DNA from: Citrobacter koseri ATCC BAA-895
Lineage (GTDB): Bacteria > Pseudomonadota > Gammaproteobacteria > Enterobacterales > Enterobacteriaceae
Assembly (NCBI RefSeq): GCF_000018045.1
Contig: NC_009792.1
Span: 4,464,001 to 4,528,000, forward strand
DNA length: 64,000 nt
Direction: 5' to 3'
Shown here: positions 61,936 to 64,000 of the stretch, in pieces
Numbering within the stretch: position 1 is the stretch's first letter
Layout of the letters: each line of letters opens with the position of its first letter
Position numbers and translations under genes: made by a program
The notes under the pieces: model-generated
The model's database searches: none
Seen by the model: the letters and a program-made list of their open reading frames with translations, nothing else
Told to the model about the DNA's origin: nothing

Positions 61936-62999
61936 TGCGGCAGCCTCACCGCCAGATCGTCAGGCCAGGGACGCTGTTCATCCAGCCGTACCCATGCCAT
62001 ACCCGGCAAACCGGTTTTAACGTATTCCAGATGCTGCTGTAACAGCGCTGGCGGGATACGCGCCTTCACGCGGAACATCAGCTTCAGCCGTTCATCGCTG
62101 GTTTCGACGGTTTTCGGCGTGAACTGCGCGACGCTGGCGACAAAACTGATGGTGGCCGGAATGCGCAGGCTGGGCGCGGCATCCAGCACCAGGCGCGCTT
62201 CTCCGCCAATTTTCAGCAGGCCGGCCTGCTCGGTCGGCAGGAAGAAGGTCATGTAGACATCGCTGAGATCGACCATATTCAGCACCCGGCCGCCCGCAGA
62301 CAGCACCTCTCCCGGTTCGGCAACGCGGTACTGGACGCGGCCATCTCGCGGCGCTTTTAATTCACTGTCATCGATGTCCGCCACAATGCGTCGTTCGGTA
62401 GCCTGCGCCGCGTCTACGCGGGTCTGCGCCTGAATAATGCTGGTGCGGGCCGCTTCAATCGCCGCTTTCGTCGCAGAGACCTGGGCTTTGGCGGATTCCA
62501 GCGCGGCGCGAGCGCTTTCGGCAGCGGCGCGATCGTCATCCAGCTGTTGAGCGGAAACCGCACCGCGCTGCGACAGCGAACGGGAACGCACATGACGTTT
62601 GGAGACCGAATCCAGCTCGGCTTCACGCTGCTTCACCACCGACTGGGCGGCGCGCGTTTCGCTCTGGCGTTGCTCCAGCAGGGCGCGCGCGGCGGCAACC
62701 GCGCTTTCAGCCTCTTTGATTTGCGCGATGGCTTCCAACCGCTGTTCCTGCAACACGCGGGTGTCCATCTTCGCCAGCACCTCGCCCTGGCGCACAAATT
62801 GCCCTTCCGACACCAGAATGGTGTCAATTCGACCGGCGATTTTGGTGGCAATATCGACTTCTGTTGCCTCAATTCTGCCGTTGCTGGCGGCAAAGCCATC
62901 CGGTACGCCAGCAGGACGTAGCATCCACCACGCTACGGCTGCTATTGCCACCAGGATGCCAACACTCCACCACACCAGATGACGCTTTATTTTGTCCAT
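61932..62999 (-). CDS. yhiI: YhiI, HlyD-type membrane fusion protein
   Basis: 355 aa, E. coli length. One N-terminal membrane anchor (HLVWWSVGILVAIAAVAWWML), lipoyl half ATKIAGRIDTILVSEGQFVRQGEVLAKMD, a long coiled coil (about 85-200), the second half DSELKAPRDGRVQYRVAEPGE. Periplasmic adaptor for RbbA/YhhJ. ATG at 62999 gives the E. coli length; stop overlaps the rbbA start (ATGA). Confidence 0.94.
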   Translation of the reverse strand: MDKIKRHLVWWSVGILVAIAAVAWWMLRPAGVPDGFAASNGRIEATEVDIATKIAGRIDTILVSEGQFVRQGEVLAKMDTRVLQEQRLEAIAQIKEAESAVAAARALLEQRQSETRAAQSVVKQREAELDSVSKRHVRSRSLSQRGAVSAQQLDDDRAAAESARAALESAKAQVSATKAAIEAARTSIIQAQTRVDAAQATERRIVADIDDSELKAPRDGRVQYRVAEPGEVLSAGGRVLNMVDLSDVYMTFFLPTEQAGLLKIGGEARLVLDAAPSLRIPATISFVASVAQFTPKTVETSDERLKLMFRVKARIPPALLQQHLEYVKTGLPGMAWVRLDEQRPWPDDLAVRLPQ

Positions 63000-63416
63000 A
63001 TCCGACCCGCCGTGATCCCTGTTAGCCAACAATGCGTGTCACAACACCCCCGAACACATGTTCAGCGGGATATTCCATCCGGGATAAGAAGGAAAAAAAG
63101 AAAATGGCCAGACGGCATGCAGGCGTCAGCGCGGCGCTCGCCGTAAAGGAAAGTGAATGACGGAAATGCTCGAAAAACGGGTACTAATGTTGTCATCATC
63201 AGCGTTCCTGGCCGTAAATGAAACACGCATACTCATATGTACTATCAATGAAATACTAACACCAATACCCGTGATGTCTATTCACTTCATTCTTTAATGG
63301 GTTTCGCTGGCTTTTATTGGCAGAGAGACGATGTGGTATATCAACCGTTGATAAACCATCTAAATTATAAACATTGTGAATGGTTAACATTCTCTATACT
63401 GGCGGCTCATTTTATC
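63000..63416. other. Intergenic region upstream of the M-box
   Basis: Holds the divergent promoters of yhiI and the mgtE-like gene. The best -10 for the latter is TATACT (63395-63400), 17 bases before the aptamer, with a weak TTGTGA -35. A 79-codon open frame starting at 63297 has no ribosome site and runs into the aptamer, so I do not call it. Confidence 0.45.
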
Positions 63417-63592
63417 GATCTCGTTATGGCGAGGCTCCTGCACAAATATAAGTTACCGCCCTGCTGGTATCGAGAGAGACCACTCAGGGAAATACAGGCA
63501 TCCATCGAATCAAGGTGTTGCCAAGGTAACTTCTGACGATATCACTATCGGGCAGATACGTTGTGCAGTGCTAAAACCAGGACGTAGGGATC
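63417..63592 (+). promoter_or_regulatory. M-box (ykoK) magnesium riboswitch aptamer
   Basis: Two signature blocks of the M-box are present: GAGGCTCCTG (63431-63440) and CAGTGCTAAA (63566-63575). P2 pairs CTGCACAA (63438-63445) with TTGTGCAG (63561-63568), 8 of 8. A bulged P1 pairs GATC-CGT-TGG (63417-63429) with CCA-ACG-GATC (63577-63592). The middle carries CCATCGAATCAAGGTG, like the known CATCGACATAAGGTG. M-boxes sense Mg2+ upstream of magnesium transporters, and the next gene fits. Confidence 0.85.
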
Positions 63593-63619
63593 TGCCTGTG
63601 CTCATCCTGTCTTGTTCGC

Positions 63620-63642
63620 CCCTATGAGAGCTTTTTATAGGG
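63620..63642 (+). promoter_or_regulatory. Hairpin that can hide the ribosome site of the mgtE-like gene
   Basis: CCCTAT (63620-63625) can pair with ATAGGG (63637-63642), which contains the AGGG Shine-Dalgarno ten bases before the ATG. The same CCCTA can also pair with TAGGG (63585-63589) in the 3' side of aptamer P1, so the two states could exclude one another. Confidence 0.6.
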
Positions 63643-63652
63643 AATTACATCA

Positions 63653-64000
63653 ATGTCATCCATCCACGTTTGCAACGCACATCACCCGGCTCCGGCTTTT
63701 GACGGCGATGCTATCGCGCAATATATGCGTACCGATTTTATTATGCTGCCGGATCATCTCAGCGTTCATGAGGCGCGTGAATTCTTTGTGTCGCAACTCA
63801 CCTCAGATGATATTCCCGGCCAGGTGTTTGTGGTTGCGGAAAAACAGCTGCGCGGGGTTTTATCCATCAAGAAACTTTTACAGGCAAGCGACACGGCGCA
63901 ATCTATCCACGCCTTAATGGACAGTTGCCTGTTTCGCGTCAAACCCGACGACGAACGTCCACACATCATTGCCGAGCTGACCGAACGCCAGCTCGATCTG
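63653..64000 (+). CDS. MgtE-like magnesium transporter, CBS-domain N-terminus (cut by window edge)
   Basis: 116 codons to the window end. After a short lead, YMRTDFIMLPDHLSVHEARE...GQVFVVAEKQLRGVLSIKKLL and IHALMDSCLFRVKPDDERPHIIAE fit the paired CBS domains that gate MgtE channels. The membrane part is beyond the window. The MgtE N-domain seems short or absent. The Mg2+ riboswitch in front supports the call. ATG at 63653 with AGGG upstream. Confidence 0.75.
   Translation, partial: MSSIHVCNAHHPAPAFDGDAIAQYMRTDFIMLPDHLSVHEAREFFVSQLTSDDIPGQVFVVAEKQLRGVLSIKKLLQASDTAQSIHALMDSCLFRVKPDDERPHIIAELTERQLDL

Noticed and set aside
63297..63536. A 79-aa gene upstream of the mgtE-like gene
   Set aside because: No ribosome site, no known family, and it overlaps the M-box aptamer by most of its second half.
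1..64000. CRISPR array, tRNA or rRNA genes, prophage or insertion sequence
   Set aside because: No regular repeat-spacer pattern, no tRNA- or rRNA-like segment and no transposase or integrase gene was seen; the repeats present are REPs and the small MITE-like family.

Overview
The window comes from an enterobacterial chromosome. Its gene order follows the E. coli K-12 region from gntR to yhiI almost gene for gene (gntR, yhhW, yhhX, ryhB, yhhY, hcp-like yhhZ, yrhB, ggt, yhhA, ugpQCEAB, livFGMHK, panM, livJ, rpoH, ftsXEY, rsmD, yhhL, yhhM, yhhN, zntA, tusA, yhhQ, dcrB, yhhS, yhhT, acpT, nikABCDER, yhhJ, rbbA, yhiI). Proteins are close to, but clearly not identical with, those of E. coli. Several genes absent from K-12 here and many REP elements fit Citrobacter or a near relative; the genus is an inference.

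Layout. 1-3554: end of the gluconate regulator gntR, pirin-like yhhW, oxidoreductase yhhX, the iron sRNA RyhB with its Fur box, and acetyltransferase yhhY. 3763-5876: an AT-rich accessory patch with an Hcp-toxin fusion whose C-terminus carries a complete JAMM metallopeptidase signature, a small putative immunity gene, a frameshifted yrhB (Imm35 family) and a small possible winged-helix gene. 5964-13162: ggt, yhhA and the PhoB-type ugp glycerol-3-phosphate operon. 13423-20422: the branched-chain amino acid importer livKHMGF, panM and livJ. 20629-30938: a GABA-type aminotransferase, the rpoH and ftsYEX group, rsmD, small membrane genes and the Zn/Cd/Pb exporter zntA. 31029-36302: an orphan TRAP-type binding protein, tusA, yhhQ, dcrB, yhhS, yhhT. 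36615-52461: a complete aryl polyene (APE) pigment cluster, apeA-apeR, followed by the phosphopantetheinyl transferase acpT. 52640-57959: the nickel importer nikABCDE and nikR behind an exact NikR operator. 57974-62999: yhhJ-rbbA-yhiI. 63417-64000: an M-box magnesium riboswitch in front of a CBS-domain MgtE-like gene that runs off the window.

Genes that work together. Aryl polyene synthesis needs the ligase ApeH, carrier proteins ApeE/F (activated by a phosphopantetheinyl transferase, probably AcpT next door), the ketosynthases ApeO/C/R, ketoreductase ApeQ, dehydratases ApeI/P, and ApeB/D/J/K/L/M/N for tailoring and delivery to the outer membrane. Ugp, Liv and Nik are full ABC importers with their own binding proteins. 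FtsE/FtsX and FtsY serve division and membrane targeting next to the heat-shock sigma factor.

Most notable points: the Hcp-JAMM toxin island; the M-box with a possible Shine-Dalgarno switch; a REP pair translated inside apeN; and three copies of a small repeat with MITE-like inverted ends.
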